Part shown: one piece after another, positions 39,083-48,042 of the stretch
Layout: every line of letters begins with the position of its first letter
Numbering within the stretch: the first letter of the stretch is position 1
Origin: Nocardia inohanensis NBRC 100128
GTDB lineage: Bacteria > Actinomycetota > Actinomycetes > Mycobacteriales > Mycobacteriaceae
NCBI RefSeq assembly: GCF_001612945.1
Contig: NZ_BDBK01000002.1
Location: forward strand, 186,001-250,000
Direction: 5' to 3'
Length of the DNA stretch: 64,000 nt
The notes under the pieces: model-generated
Told to the model about the DNA's origin: nothing
The model's database searches: none
What the model saw: only the letters and a program-made list of their open reading frames with translations
Translations under genes and position numbers: made by a program

Positions 39083-40042
39083 ATGGCCGACCATTTCGGC
39101 ATGTTGCGCACCCGCGAGGTCGACCTCTTCGAAAGCTCCAGGGGCCGCCTGGAGGCGATCGCCTACCGCCTGCTGGGCTCCGCCGGTGACGCCGAGGACG
39201 CGGTGCAGGAGACCTATCTGCGCTGGCAGGCCGCCGACCGCGCATACGTGGAGACGCCCGAGGCGTGGCTGACCAAGGTGCTCACCAACTACTGCCTCAA
39301 CCAGCTCACCTCGGCCCGCGCCCGCCGGGAAACCTATGTGGGGCAATGGCTTCCGGAGCCGGTGCTGGCCGGTGACCGGATGCTCGGCCCGGCCGACACG
39401 GTCGAGCAGCGCGAATCGGTGTCGATGGCCATGCTCACGCTGATGGAGCGGCTCACCGCCAAGGAGCGCGTGGTCTACGTGCTGCGCGAGGCTTTCGGCT
39501 ACTCGCATCAAGAGGTGGCCGAACTGCTGGACATCACCGAAGCCAATTGCCAGCAGGTCTATCGCCGCGCCAAACAGCATCTGGCCACCGAGCGGGCGCG
39601 CATCGAGGTGGACGAGGCCGCGGCTCGCCGGATCGTGGAGGAGTTCCTGGTCGCGGCGGTCAGCGGGCAGACGGACATGCTGGTGCAGCTGCTCGCCGAC
39701 GATGCTTCGATCATCGGCGACGGCGGCGGCTTCATCCCGACGCTGAACCGGCCGCTGGTCGGCGCGGAACGCATCGCCCGGTTCGTCCGCATGGCCATCA
39801 AGCCGACGAACGGCACCTGGGACAAGCTCGGCGGCAAGCCCGCCATGTTCGGCGTCATCGCCAACGGCATGCCCGCGCTCGTGCTCGTCACCGGCGATCG
39901 GGTGGTCGCGGTGGTGGTCCTGGAGATGAGCGCCGACGGCATCGCGGCCGTGCACGCCCAGGCCAACCCGGAGAAACTGGCGCACGCCACCCGGCAGTGG
40001 GCCACCTACGAGCCGGGAGCGCCGCTGCCCGAATTGTGGTGA
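39083..40042 (+). CDS. sigJ: ECF41 (SigJ-type) RNA polymerase sigma factor
   Basis: Extracytoplasmic-function sigma factor with a fused regulatory domain. Sigma-2 is EAIAYRLLGSAGDAEDAVQE and sigma-4 is LMERLTAKERVVYVLREAFG with the SHQEVAELLDITEANCQQ helix-turn-helix. The group hallmarks are present: WLPEP between the two domains, DGGG in the SnoaL-like C-terminal domain, and NPEKL near the end (family NPDKL). No anti-sigma factor is expected; the C-terminal domain regulates activity. ECF41 genes usually adjoin a target oxidoreductase, as here. The start is uncertain (39038, 39083 or 39101). Confidence 0.92.
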   Translation: MADHFGMLRTREVDLFESSRGRLEAIAYRLLGSAGDAEDAVQETYLRWQAADRAYVETPEAWLTKVLTNYCLNQLTSARARRETYVGQWLPEPVLAGDRMLGPADTVEQRESVSMAMLTLMERLTAKERVVYVLREAFGYSHQEVAELLDITEANCQQVYRRAKQHLATERARIEVDEAAARRIVEEFLVAAVSGQTDMLVQLLADDASIIGDGGGFIPTLNRPLVGAERIARFVRMAIKPTNGTWDKLGGKPAMFGVIANGMPALVLVTGDRVVAVVVLEMSADGIAAVHAQANPEKLAHATRQWATYEPGAPLPELW

Positions 40043-40123
40043 CCCACATCACAGTCCGCCGCTGTCAGCATTCGTGACCCTGTCCGGTTCAGGTACCGAA
40101 CCCACCGAGACAGGAGCCACACC

Positions 40124-41314
40124 ATGAAGCACCGCATCGTCGTCCTCGGAGCCGGGTACGCCGGAGCCATCGCCGCCGGCCGCCTGGCCAAGCGACTGCA
40201 CCGCGACGATATCGACATCACCCTGGTCAACGCCGATCCCGATTTCGTCGAGCGGATCCGCCTGCACCAGGTCGCCACCGGTCAGGAAGTGCCGGTGCGC
40301 CCGCTGCGGAAGCTGTTCGCGGGCACCGGCGTTCAGGTGCGGATCGCCCGGGTCGAATCGGTCGACGCGGATCGCAAGACCGTGACGCTCGATGGCGAGC
40401 AGGGATCCGAGACCCTGGCCTACGACACCCTGGTCTACGCCCTGGGCAGCACCATCGCCGACTACGGCGTCCCCGGCGTCGCCGAGTACGCCCACCATGT
40501 GGCGAGCAAGCAGGCCGCGCTGCGATTGCGGGAGCGCTTGGCGGAACTGGGCGTAGGCGAGACCGTGCTGATCGTGGGCGGCGGTTTGACCAGCATCGAA
40601 GCCGCCACCGAGATCGCCGAGGCGCGACCGGACCTGAAAGTCGCAATGGCCGCGCGCGGCGGTGTCGGCGACTGGCTCGACGAAAAGGCGCAGGCGCACC
40701 TGCACGCCGCGTTCGAACGCTTCGGCATCACCGTGCACGAGCACGCCGACGTCACCCGCGTCACCGCGGACGGTGTGGTCACCGCCGCGGGCGCGGAGAT
40801 CCCGGCCCGGATGACCGTCTGGACAGCGGGTTTCGCGGTACACGAGATCGCGGCCGCCAGCACGCTCACCGTCTCGGCGGCCGGCCGCATCGTCGTCGAT
40901 GCCACCCTGCGCTCGGTCTCGCACCCCGACGTCTACGCGCTCGGCGATGCCGCGCACGCCGCCGGAGTGGGCGGCAAGACGCTGCGCATGGGCTGCGCCA
41001 CCGCCTCGCCGATGGCCTGGCTGGGCGCGGACGCCATCGCCGCCCGGCTGACCGGACGTGCGGTCCCCGACACCCCGATCGGCTACAACAGCCAGTGCAT
41101 CAGCCTGGGCCGCCGCGACGCCATCGTGCAGAAAGTGACCGAGGAGGATCAGCCGACCTCGAAGGTCGACGTGGGCCGCAAGGCCGCGCGCATCAAGGAA
41201 CTGATCTGCAAGGGTGCCGCCTGGAGCGTCCGCAACCCGACCCTGATGGTGCCGAGCCGTCGCCGGCGCGTGGTCGCGAACGCCGCGGCGCAGCCCGCCG
41301 TCATGGCGAACTGA
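40124..41314 (+). CDS. FAD-dependent NAD(P)/pyridine nucleotide-disulfide oxidoreductase
   Basis: A 396-residue flavoprotein of the NDH-2/AIF-like group. FAD fold: KHRIVVLGAGYAGAIAAGRL; NAD(P) fold: ETVLIVGGGLTSIEAATEIA; second FAD contact: HPDVYALGDAAHAAG. No redox-active CxxC is present, so it is not a disulfide reductase. It lies 81 bases after the ECF41 sigma gene; in this sigma group the neighbouring oxidoreductase is usually the target, so it may be transcribed by SigJ. Electron acceptor is unknown. Confidence 0.9.
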   Translation: MKHRIVVLGAGYAGAIAAGRLAKRLHRDDIDITLVNADPDFVERIRLHQVATGQEVPVRPLRKLFAGTGVQVRIARVESVDADRKTVTLDGEQGSETLAYDTLVYALGSTIADYGVPGVAEYAHHVASKQAALRLRERLAELGVGETVLIVGGGLTSIEAATEIAEARPDLKVAMAARGGVGDWLDEKAQAHLHAAFERFGITVHEHADVTRVTADGVVTAAGAEIPARMTVWTAGFAVHEIAAASTLTVSAAGRIVVDATLRSVSHPDVYALGDAAHAAGVGGKTLRMGCATASPMAWLGADAIAARLTGRAVPDTPIGYNSQCISLGRRDAIVQKVTEEDQPTSKVDVGRKAARIKELICKGAAWSVRNPTLMVPSRRRRVVANAAAQPAVMAN

Positions 41315-41352
41315 ACCCCGGATCGTGGACCGTGCTCACCACGGTCTGCGCG

Positions 41353-41721
41353 TCAGAACTGTTGCGGCAGTTCCTGAACGGCCCACTTGTTCCCATCCGG
41401 ATCGGCGAAGTACGTGAACAGGCCCCAGCCCTCGTCCTTGACCGGCGTCGCCTCGACCCCGGCCGCGATGAGCTGCTGGTAGGCCTGTTCCGCACTCTCC
41501 ACCACCACCTGCATGCCCTCCACGCTGCCGGGCGCGGCGGAGGTGATGCCCTTCCCGATGCAGATCGAGCACCCCGAACCGGGCGGGGTCAGCTGCACGA
41601 AGCGGATATCCGGGCTGGGGGAGTGGTCGTGGTCGGCATTGAAACCGATCTTGACGTAGAAGTCCTTGGCACGATCGACATCGGAGACGGGCAGGGCGAC
41701 GAGTTCGATTTTCCAATCCAT
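41353..41721 (-). CDS. VOC (glyoxalase/bleomycin resistance) family protein
   Basis: A 122-residue protein with two beta-alpha-beta-beta-beta modules (IELVALPVSDVDRAKDFYVK, then MQVVVESAEQAYQQLIAAGV). The final block TYFADPDGNKWAVQEL is the family signature and carries the last metal-ligand position (E of VQEL). It may be a lyase, isomerase or antibiotic-binding protein. It is convergent with the oxidoreductase and divergent from the small membrane protein. No substrate clue. Confidence 0.88.
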   Translation of the reverse strand: MDWKIELVALPVSDVDRAKDFYVKIGFNADHDHSPSPDIRFVQLTPPGSGCSICIGKGITSAAPGSVEGMQVVVESAEQAYQQLIAAGVEATPVKDEGWGLFTYFADPDGNKWAVQELPQQF

Positions 41722-41793
41722 CGTTCGAGGGTCCCACTCGGCACCGGCCGAAACGGGCGGATCGGAAACAAGATTCGCCCGTACCCTGGGGTC

Positions 41794-41994
41794 ATGGCTA
41801 AAGAGATCGACCGCGTCCGGGCTCGTTCGGCCCTGGAATCGGTGAAGGAACAGCCGGTCATCGCGGCAATCGCGGCGCTGCCGGTGCTGGTGATCCTCGG
41901 CATCGTGGGCGTGGTGGCGGGCTGGGGCTGGGCCCTGCTGCTGCTGATCGCGCTCGGCGGTGTCGCGGTGTGGCGCGGCCGGCTGTTGCGGTAA
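41794..41994 (+). CDS. Small two-helix membrane protein
   Basis: Sixty-six residues: a charged start (MAKEIDRVRARSALESVKEQ), two hydrophobic segments (IAAIAALPVLVILGIVGVVA and WALLLLIALGGVAVW), and a basic end (RGRLLR). An upstream open frame would overlap the oxidoreductase, so the ATG at 41794 is taken. Composition and topology are consistent with a real small membrane protein, but its function is unknown. Confidence 0.6.
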   Translation: MAKEIDRVRARSALESVKEQPVIAAIAALPVLVILGIVGVVAGWGWALLLLIALGGVAVWRGRLLR

Positions 41995-42007
41995 CCCGGG
42001 AACGGGT

Positions 42008-42499
42008 TCAGCGGGGCACGTGGAAGCGGACCAACTCGCCCGTGCCCGGGTCGGCGGCCGCCCAGGGGCGGTCGAATTCCAGCACCGCCAGCGCCGAAGT
42101 CGGGAATTTGCGGCTCATCTCCTCGGCCGCGGCGGAGCTGCGATTGGCCGCCAATTCCCATGCGGTCCAGGGCATTCCGGGGGAGTGGCCGACCAGCAGC
42201 AGCGTTTCGACGGATTCGTCGGCGAGCTGCACCATTTCGATCAGAGTGTGCGGGGACGCTTCGTAGATCGCGCTCTCGTACGTGACCGGGGCGGTGATGC
42301 CGGTGGCGGCGAGGGTTTCCCGGGTGCGGGTGGCGGTGGAGCAGAGCACCGCGTCGATCTTCGGCTGGGTTTCGCGCAGCCAGTCTCCGGCGAGTGCGGC
42401 CTCGCGGCGGCCACGCGGCGCGAGCGGGCGTTCATGGTCGTCCACACCCTCCGGATAGCCGGATTTGCCGTGTCGCATGAGGATCAGAGTCCGCACCAT
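42008..42499 (-). CDS. SixA-like histidine phosphatase
   Basis: A 163-residue phosphoglycerate-mutase-type phosphatase. The catalytic RHG is in LILMRHGKSGYPEGVDDHER, and the second histidine in LLLVGHSPGMPW. The size and the RHGKS form match the SixA subgroup, which in E. coli dephosphorylates phosphohistidine proteins. It lies convergent with the small membrane protein and divergent from fprB. Physiological substrate unknown. Confidence 0.92.
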   Translation of the reverse strand: MVRTLILMRHGKSGYPEGVDDHERPLAPRGRREAALAGDWLRETQPKIDAVLCSTATRTRETLAATGITAPVTYESAIYEASPHTLIEMVQLADESVETLLLVGHSPGMPWTAWELAANRSSAAAEEMSRKFPTSALAVLEFDRPWAAADPGTGELVRFHVPR

Positions 42500-42648
42500 A
42501 CCGATACGTTAAGCGGCGGCGAGTTGACAGGTGGAGGCCGGTGCCACAATGTTCTACTCCGACGCTGCCGAGAGACGACCCTCACACTCGAGGCACACTG
42601 AAGGTGGCGTCACACCGGGGCTGGCACGCACCGGAACGCCGCCTATAT

Positions 42649-42662
42649 TAGAACGTGTTCTA
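42649..42662. promoter_or_regulatory. Perfect KstR-type operator before fprB
   Basis: TAGAACGTGTTCTA is a perfect 14-bp palindrome and fits the mycobacterial KstR consensus TNNAACNNGTTNNA at each fixed base. It lies 61 bases upstream of the fprB start, in an AT-richer patch (CCTATATTAG), the usual position for a repressor site over a promoter. Confidence 0.75.
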
Positions 42663-42723
42663 CCGACCCTGCTCGAACCCGAGCTGAGTAGCACCACGCG
42701 ACTGTTTCGAGGATCTGCGAGAT

Positions 42724-44391
42724 ATGGCCTATGTGATCACGCAGCGTTGTTGCAACGACGCCAGCTGCGTACCCGAGTGTCCGGTCGATTGCATTCGTCC
42801 CACTCCGGAGCAACGAGAGTTCGCCACCACCGAACAGCTCTACATCGACCCGGACACCTGCATCGACTGCGGGGCCTGCGTCGACGCCTGCCCGGTCGAC
42901 GCGATCTTCTCCGAGGACGACCTGAGTGCATCGCTGGCCCGGTTCCGCGACATCAATGCCGCGTACTTCCAGCGGCATCCGCTCGAATCCAACTTCGAGC
43001 CCCTCGTCGCCCCGAGCCGCGCGCCCAAGGACCTGGGCACCCTGCGCGTCGCCGTCATCGGCGCCGGCCCGGCCGCCTGCTACGCGGCCGAGGAACTGCT
43101 GCGCCGCGCCGACGTCGAGGTCGAGCTGTTCGACCGGCTGCCCACGCCGTACGGCCTGGTGCGCGCCGGCGTCGCGCCCGACCACCCGGGCACCAAGTCG
43201 GTGGCCTCGCTCTTCGAGTCCGCGTTCCGGCGCGAGGCGCTGCAATACCGGCTCAATGTCGAGGTGGGCAAGCACATCTCGCACGAAGAGCTGTTGCGGC
43301 ACCACCACGCGGTGATCTACGCGGTGGGCGCCGCCACCGACCGCAAGCTCGGCGTGCCCGGTGAGGACCTGCCCGGTTCCTACTCCGCCACCGAGTTCGT
43401 GGCCTGGTACAACGGGCATCCGGACTTCGCCGATCGCGAATTCGATCTCTCGGGCGAGCGGGCCGTCATCGTCGGCAACGGCAATGTGGCCCTCGATGTG
43501 GCGCGCGTGCTCACCGTCTCGCCGGACGAACTCGCCAAGACCGATATCGCCGATCACGCCCTCGATGCGTTGCGCCGCAGCAATATCAAGGAAGTCGTGG
43601 TGCTGGGCCGGCGCGGGCCGTTGCAGGCCGCCTACACCTCGTCGGAGTTCCTGGCGCTCGGGCACCTGAAGGGCGTCGACGTGCTCGTCGATCCCGTCGA
43701 CCTGGAGCTCGATCCCGCCTCGCAGGCCGAGCTGGACGATGCCGAGGTCGAGCCGTCGCTGCGGCTCAAGTACACCCTGGCGCAGGAGTACGCCGCCGGG
43801 AAGCGCAACCCGGACCACAAGCGAATCGTGTTCCGCTACCTGGTCTCTCCCACCGCCGTCACCGGCGAGGGCAAGGTCGAGGCGATCGAGTACGTGCACA
43901 ACGATCTGGTGCAGGAGAACGGGGTCACCCGGGCCGTCGCCTCGGATCGGACCGGCGTGCTGACCACCTCGCTGGTGCTGCGCTCCATCGGCTACAAGGG
44001 CGAGCCCGTGGCCGATGTGCCGTTCGACGAGAACCGCGGCGTCATCCCGAACGACAAGGGCCGAGTGCTGCTGGACGGCAACACGGTTCAGGGCGTGTAC
44101 GTCTCCGGCTGGATCAAGCGCGGGCCGCGCGGCGTCATCGGCTCCAACCGGGTCGATTCGCAGGAGACCGTCGATCAGCTCATCGAGGACTTCACGGCCG
44201 GGAAACTGGCTGCGCCGCAGGCGGATCGGGCCGCGCTCGACGCGCTGCTCACCGAACGGCAGCCGGACCAGGTCGGCCGGGACGGCTGGAAGGCCATCGA
44301 CCAGGCGGAGAAGACCGCGGGCAAGGCCGCCGGTCGCCCCCGCGTGAAGTTCACCAGCCTCGAGGACCTGCTCAAGGCCGCCAAGGGGTAG
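42724..44391 (+). CDS. fprB: Ferredoxin-fused NADPH:adrenodoxin-type reductase FprB
   Basis: A 555-residue electron-transfer enzyme. Residues 1-60 are a 7Fe-type ferredoxin (CCNDASCVPECPVDCIRP, then CIDCGACVDACPVDAIF). The rest is a ferredoxin-NADP reductase of the mitochondrial adrenodoxin reductase type: FAD fold VAVIGAGPAACYAAEELL, RAGVAPDHPGTKSV and NADP fold VIVGNGNVALDVARVL, ending in YVSGWIKRGPRGVIGSNR. Mycobacterial FprB has the same fusion. It can feed electrons to P450s or ferredoxins; the KstR palindrome upstream suggests service to sterol-degrading monooxygenases. Confidence 0.93.
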   Translation: MAYVITQRCCNDASCVPECPVDCIRPTPEQREFATTEQLYIDPDTCIDCGACVDACPVDAIFSEDDLSASLARFRDINAAYFQRHPLESNFEPLVAPSRAPKDLGTLRVAVIGAGPAACYAAEELLRRADVEVELFDRLPTPYGLVRAGVAPDHPGTKSVASLFESAFRREALQYRLNVEVGKHISHEELLRHHHAVIYAVGAATDRKLGVPGEDLPGSYSATEFVAWYNGHPDFADREFDLSGERAVIVGNGNVALDVARVLTVSPDELAKTDIADHALDALRRSNIKEVVVLGRRGPLQAAYTSSEFLALGHLKGVDVLVDPVDLELDPASQAELDDAEVEPSLRLKYTLAQEYAAGKRNPDHKRIVFRYLVSPTAVTGEGKVEAIEYVHNDLVQENGVTRAVASDRTGVLTTSLVLRSIGYKGEPVADVPFDENRGVIPNDKGRVLLDGNTVQGVYVSGWIKRGPRGVIGSNRVDSQETVDQLIEDFTAGKLAAPQADRAALDALLTERQPDQVGRDGWKAIDQAEKTAGKAAGRPRVKFTSLEDLLKAAKG

Positions 44392-44400
44392 ATACCGGAG

Positions 44401-44442
44401 AACGAGTGCGGCCCCGCCCTTTCGGACGGGGCCGCACTCGTT
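44401..44442. terminator. Bidirectional terminator hairpin
   Basis: A perfect 16-bp stem, AACGAGTGCGGCCCCG (44401-44416) with CGGGGCCGCACTCGTT (44427-44442), lies between the convergent fprB and lipoprotein genes. It lacks a long U-tract, common in high-GC actinobacteria. Confidence 0.85.
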
Positions 44443-44449
44443 CCGTGGC

Positions 44450-44923
44450 TCAGCTCGCCCGCAGGTCGATGAGCAGGCCGTCCTTGGCGCACATGGACGG
44501 GACCGCCGGATCGGGCTGCGCATTGCACTGCCAGCCGTCGACCACCATCACATCGGTATCGCTGATGGTCTGCACATACTTCGTGGCCACATTGATGGCC
44601 TCCGTACAGCCGACGCGACCCGCCGGGGTGCCCACCGCGATCACGGTGCGAGTGCCGCCTCCCGCGTCGATGACGGCGCCGCAGTCGGCATCACCGATCC
44701 GCTCCGGCGAAGTCGTGGTGCTGGGTGGCGATGTCGTGATCGGATTGGGCGGCAACGGCTTCGGACTCGAAGTCGTGGTCGGCGCCGGCGCCGAGGTGGC
44801 GGTGGCGGACGCACCGGTGGTGGTCTTCGCGGCGTCCTTCGAATCCGAGGAGTGACCGCACGCGGTCAGCCCGGCTACCAGTAGTGGCGCGGCGGCCAGC
44901 AGGGTGAAATGCGCGAGTCTCAT
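44450..44923 (-). CDS. Putative lipoprotein
   Basis: A 157-residue precursor with signal peptide and lipobox LTAC, modified cysteine at residue 22. A Thr/Ser/Pro-rich linker of ~50 residues leads to a compact C-terminal domain with four cysteines (DADCGAVID, RVGCTEAIN, WQCNAQ, SMCAKDG), probably two disulfides. A cell-envelope location is expected. No family is recognised. Confidence 0.78.
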   Translation of the reverse strand: MRLAHFTLLAAAPLLVAGLTACGHSSDSKDAAKTTTGASATATSAPAPTTTSSPKPLPPNPITTSPPSTTTSPERIGDADCGAVIDAGGGTRTVIAVGTPAGRVGCTEAINVATKYVQTISDTDVMVVDGWQCNAQPDPAVPSMCAKDGLLIDLRAS

Positions 44924-45022
44924 ACCGGGCGAGTCTGCCAGGCAAACTTTCAGCGACGGCCATTTCGCCGGGAATGTCGGGCCTGGGGCCGATTCCCGGG
45001 CCGGTGCGGGCGCCCGGCGGAC

Positions 45023-45796
45023 TCAGCTCGGCAGCGGCCCGATCCGCACGGCGGTGGTGGTCACGCCGCCGACCACGAACCACAGGCGCAGAGTCGGATG
45101 CCCGGTCCGGTCGCCCGGCTCGTACCGGCTGCGCACCGCGATGTGCTGGCGCGCCCACACCGGTGCGATGTACTCGATCACCGCGCGATGCGGTCCGGCC
45201 ACCAGCTTCGGGTAATCGACCAGATACTGCTCCACGGCCTGCCAGTAGGCGGCGTTGTTCACGTGGTTGTACTGGTCGATATCGGTGGAGCGCACCGGGA
45301 ACGGCAGATCGGTGTCGTTCTCCGGCGGCGTCTGATCGGTCAGCCACGGCCGCCACCGCAGCCGATGCTCGTCGGTGGTGCGCGACAGCTGGGCCAGCAT
45401 GTCGTCACTGATCCGGGTCGGCATATTGGTGAACTCGTTGATATTGATCCAGAACCCCTCGGTCTCGATCAATCCGCCGTTCTCGCTGGTGATCCGGACC
45501 CGCATATTGGTCCAGCGCGTCGACATGGCCGAACACCAGCGGGTCAGCTGCACCCGGTCCGGCCAGTGGATCGGGCGCACCACATCGATCACCGTGCGGC
45601 GCACGATCCACGCCGGATCGGAGACCTCGAAGGCCCCGGAATGCATTTCCTCCCAGGCGATGTCCTGGAGATAGCGGGCCGTGGCGTCGAAACGAAGCCG
45701 CTGATAGGGGTCCACATCGCCGGCCCGGACCGGCCACGACGCGGAGAACCCCGAGCCCTCCTGGGGAAGCGGGGCGAGTGGCTGATCGAGTGACAC
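45023..45796 (-). CDS. Acyl-[ACP] thioesterase (FatA-like)
   Basis: A 257-residue double hot-dog enzyme that releases fatty acids from acyl carrier protein. The N-terminal half has VRAGDVDPYQRLRFDATARY and the second half has FPVRSTDIDQYNHVNNAAYW, where the D-x-Y-x-H-V-N-N motif contains the catalytic Asn/His region seen in plant and mycobacterial acyl-ACP thioesterases. The GTG at 45796 is preferred because GAGGAG lies about 5 bases before it; an upstream frame adds 28 unlike residues. It faces the kinase gene across a 180-base gap. Confidence 0.88.
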   Translation of the reverse strand: MSLDQPLAPLPQEGSGFSASWPVRAGDVDPYQRLRFDATARYLQDIAWEEMHSGAFEVSDPAWIVRRTVIDVVRPIHWPDRVQLTRWCSAMSTRWTNMRVRITSENGGLIETEGFWININEFTNMPTRISDDMLAQLSRTTDEHRLRWRPWLTDQTPPENDTDLPFPVRSTDIDQYNHVNNAAYWQAVEQYLVDYPKLVAGPHRAVIEYIAPVWARQHIAVRSRYEPGDRTGHPTLRLWFVVGGVTTTAVRIGPLPS

Positions 45797-45976
45797 TGGT
45801 GCTCCTCGCGCTGCACTGGGTGTGCCGCGTTTCGTGCGGTGCTTGCTGAAACAAGACTTTACGGTGCGGGCGTCGCACACACGCGTCGAGTCGGGTGTAC
45901 TTGCTCGAGACGTGGAACTCGGCGGCGGCGGGCCGTAGCCTTGCGGGTGACACGGCTGACGACGGGGAGGCGACGG

Positions 45977-47959
45977 GTGGCCGCAGGCGATCGGGCCGGT
46001 GCGCGGTTCGGGCAGTACGAGTTGCGGCGACTGCTCGGCGTCGGCGGCATGGGCGAGGTGTACGAGGCGTACGACACCGTGCGCGATCGCGTGGTGGCGA
46101 TCAAGCTGCTCGATGTCGAGCTCGCCAAGTCGGCCACCTACGTGGAGCGCTTCCGGCGCGAATCACGGACCGCGGCGCGGTTGCAGGAACCGCATGTCAT
46201 CCCCGTGCACGACTGGGGTGAGGTCGACGGCGTCCTCTACATCGACATGCGCCTGGTGCGCGGCCGCGACCTGAAGGCGTACATCCACGAAGACGGCCCG
46301 ATGCCGCCCGCGGACGCCGTCTCGGTGGTCGAACAGGTCGCCGCCGCACTGGACGCCGCCCACGAAACCGGCCTGGTGCACCGCGACATCAAACCGGGCA
46401 ACATCATTCTCACCGGCGAACTCTTCGCCTACCTGGTCGATTTCGGTATCGCCCACACCGAATCCGACGCCCAGCTGACCAGCACCGGCAGCACCATCGG
46501 CTCCTTCGCCTATATGGCCCCCGAACGCTTCGAACACCACGCCGCCGTCGCCCCCGCCTCCGACATCTACGCTCTCGCCTGCGTCCTCTACGAATGCCTC
46601 ACCGGCACACCCCCTTTCCGCACCGAAAGCAATCTCGGCACCATCCGAGCCCATATGCTCACCCCACCCCCGAGCCCCAGCCGCCACCCCGGCGTCCCCG
46701 GCTCCCTCGACCACGTCATCGCCACCGGCATGGCGAAGGACCCCCGCCACCGCTACACCTCCGCCGGCCAGCTCGCCCGCGCCGCGCGCGCTGCCCTGCG
46801 CACCGCCCTCCCCGGCGAAGCCGCCCCCACCGCAGTGCCGTACCCGCCCGCCCCGCAACAACATTCACCCGCCCCCGGACCGTGGCCGGGCTCCCCGTCC
46901 GCCCCCATCGATGTGCAGGGCAGTCCGGCCGCTTATTCGTCGCAGGGTGGAGGTACCGGCACGCCGGTCGCGGGACCGCAAGGCGCGAGCGCTTCGGGAC
47001 CGGTGGACTATCCGCCGCAGGGCGGGAGCGGCTCGGGTCCGGTCCATCCGCCGGCGGGTGGATATTCCATTGGCCCGGCCGATTACTCGCCGTCGGCGGG
47101 TCATTCATCGGCGCCGGTGGATCATCCGCAGGGCTCGAATCCCACGGGTCCGGGTGGTTATTCGCCGCAGGGTGCGCAATCGCCTGGGACGGGCGGTTAT
47201 GCGGCTGCGGGCTCGGGGGAGTACGCGCCGACGCGGAGTGGGTATTCGCCGTTGCCGGAGGATCATCCGGGGGCGCGGGGCGGGTATTCGCCGCTGCCCG
47301 AAGAGTATGTGGCGACGCAGATCGGCAGGCCGGCCGCGTTCGCCGGGCCGCGTGAACATCCTTCGGCGCCTTTGCCTTTGCCGCCGCGGGAGCGGAGTTC
47401 GGTGCCGATGCTGGTGGGGGCGCTGGTGGGGGTGGTGTTGCTGCTGGGCGTGATTCTCGGCTGGGTGCTGGTGTCCGGCAAGTGGAGCGGCAGCGACAGC
47501 GCCACGAATTCGGCGGCTTCGGTGACCCGTTCGCACGGCGACCAGGCGGGCGGCAGTTCGGCCGGCGGCGGTACGGCGGGCGGGCGGAGCACCACGGCGG
47601 CCGTCACCACCACCCTGGCCCCGTGGGTCGGGAGCGTATCCGGCACGGACACACAGGGTTTCGTCGGCGGACCGCGCTGCAATTCGGACAACCCGGCCAT
47701 CGCGCTCGGCCGCACCGCCGCGTCCCGCGTGCTCATCTGCCGCACCGGGGTCGGCCGCTACTACTACAAGGGCGTCCGCATCAGCGATGGCGCGGGCATC
47801 GAACTCGACGACCCCACCTCCGACGGCAGCGGCGGCTTCACCGTCACCAACCCGCAGGACGGCACCCAGTACCGCATCACCTCCTCGGCCCTCGTCATCA
47901 CCGAGAAGAGCGGGAAGGTCGCCGCGAACGAGACGATGATCGAGTACGCGCACCGCTGA
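45977..47959 (+). CDS. Receptor-type serine/threonine protein kinase
   Basis: A 660-residue transmembrane Hanks-type kinase. The catalytic domain (~1-280) is intact: G21-x-G-x-M-G loop, K43 in VVAIKLL, HRD at 135-137, DFG at 155-157 and APERF. A low-complexity Gly/Ser/Pro/Tyr juxtamembrane region follows (~285-470, with repeated GGYSP and GYSPLPE units), then one transmembrane helix (MLVGALVGVVLLLGVILGWV, ~475-497) and an extracellular domain of ~130 residues with two cysteines (PRCNSDN, LICRTGVG). GTG at 45977 has GGGGAGG 6 bases before it. The ligand is unknown. Confidence 0.92.
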   Translation: MAAGDRAGARFGQYELRRLLGVGGMGEVYEAYDTVRDRVVAIKLLDVELAKSATYVERFRRESRTAARLQEPHVIPVHDWGEVDGVLYIDMRLVRGRDLKAYIHEDGPMPPADAVSVVEQVAAALDAAHETGLVHRDIKPGNIILTGELFAYLVDFGIAHTESDAQLTSTGSTIGSFAYMAPERFEHHAAVAPASDIYALACVLYECLTGTPPFRTESNLGTIRAHMLTPPPSPSRHPGVPGSLDHVIATGMAKDPRHRYTSAGQLARAARAALRTALPGEAAPTAVPYPPAPQQHSPAPGPWPGSPSAPIDVQGSPAAYSSQGGGTGTPVAGPQGASASGPVDYPPQGGSGSGPVHPPAGGYSIGPADYSPSAGHSSAPVDHPQGSNPTGPGGYSPQGAQSPGTGGYAAAGSGEYAPTRSGYSPLPEDHPGARGGYSPLPEEYVATQIGRPAAFAGPREHPSAPLPLPPRERSSVPMLVGALVGVVLLLGVILGWVLVSGKWSGSDSATNSAASVTRSHGDQAGGSSAGGGTAGGRSTTAAVTTTLAPWVGSVSGTDTQGFVGGPRCNSDNPAIALGRTAASRVLICRTGVGRYYYKGVRISDGAGIELDDPTSDGSGGFTVTNPQDGTQYRITSSALVITEKSGKVAANETMIEYAHR

Positions 47960-48042
47960 CCCGGCGGGGCATTGGCAACGGACTGGGCGATCGGTTACGT
48001 TCGGCTGGTATCCGCAGGTGGATTGATCGGAGTTGATCGGGA

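Noticed and set aside
40043..40123. ECF41 target promoter between sigJ and the oxidoreductase
   Set aside because: A CATCACA-like box and a CGTG are visible but the 19-base spacing does not fit the usual 16-17, so I did not list it as a feature.
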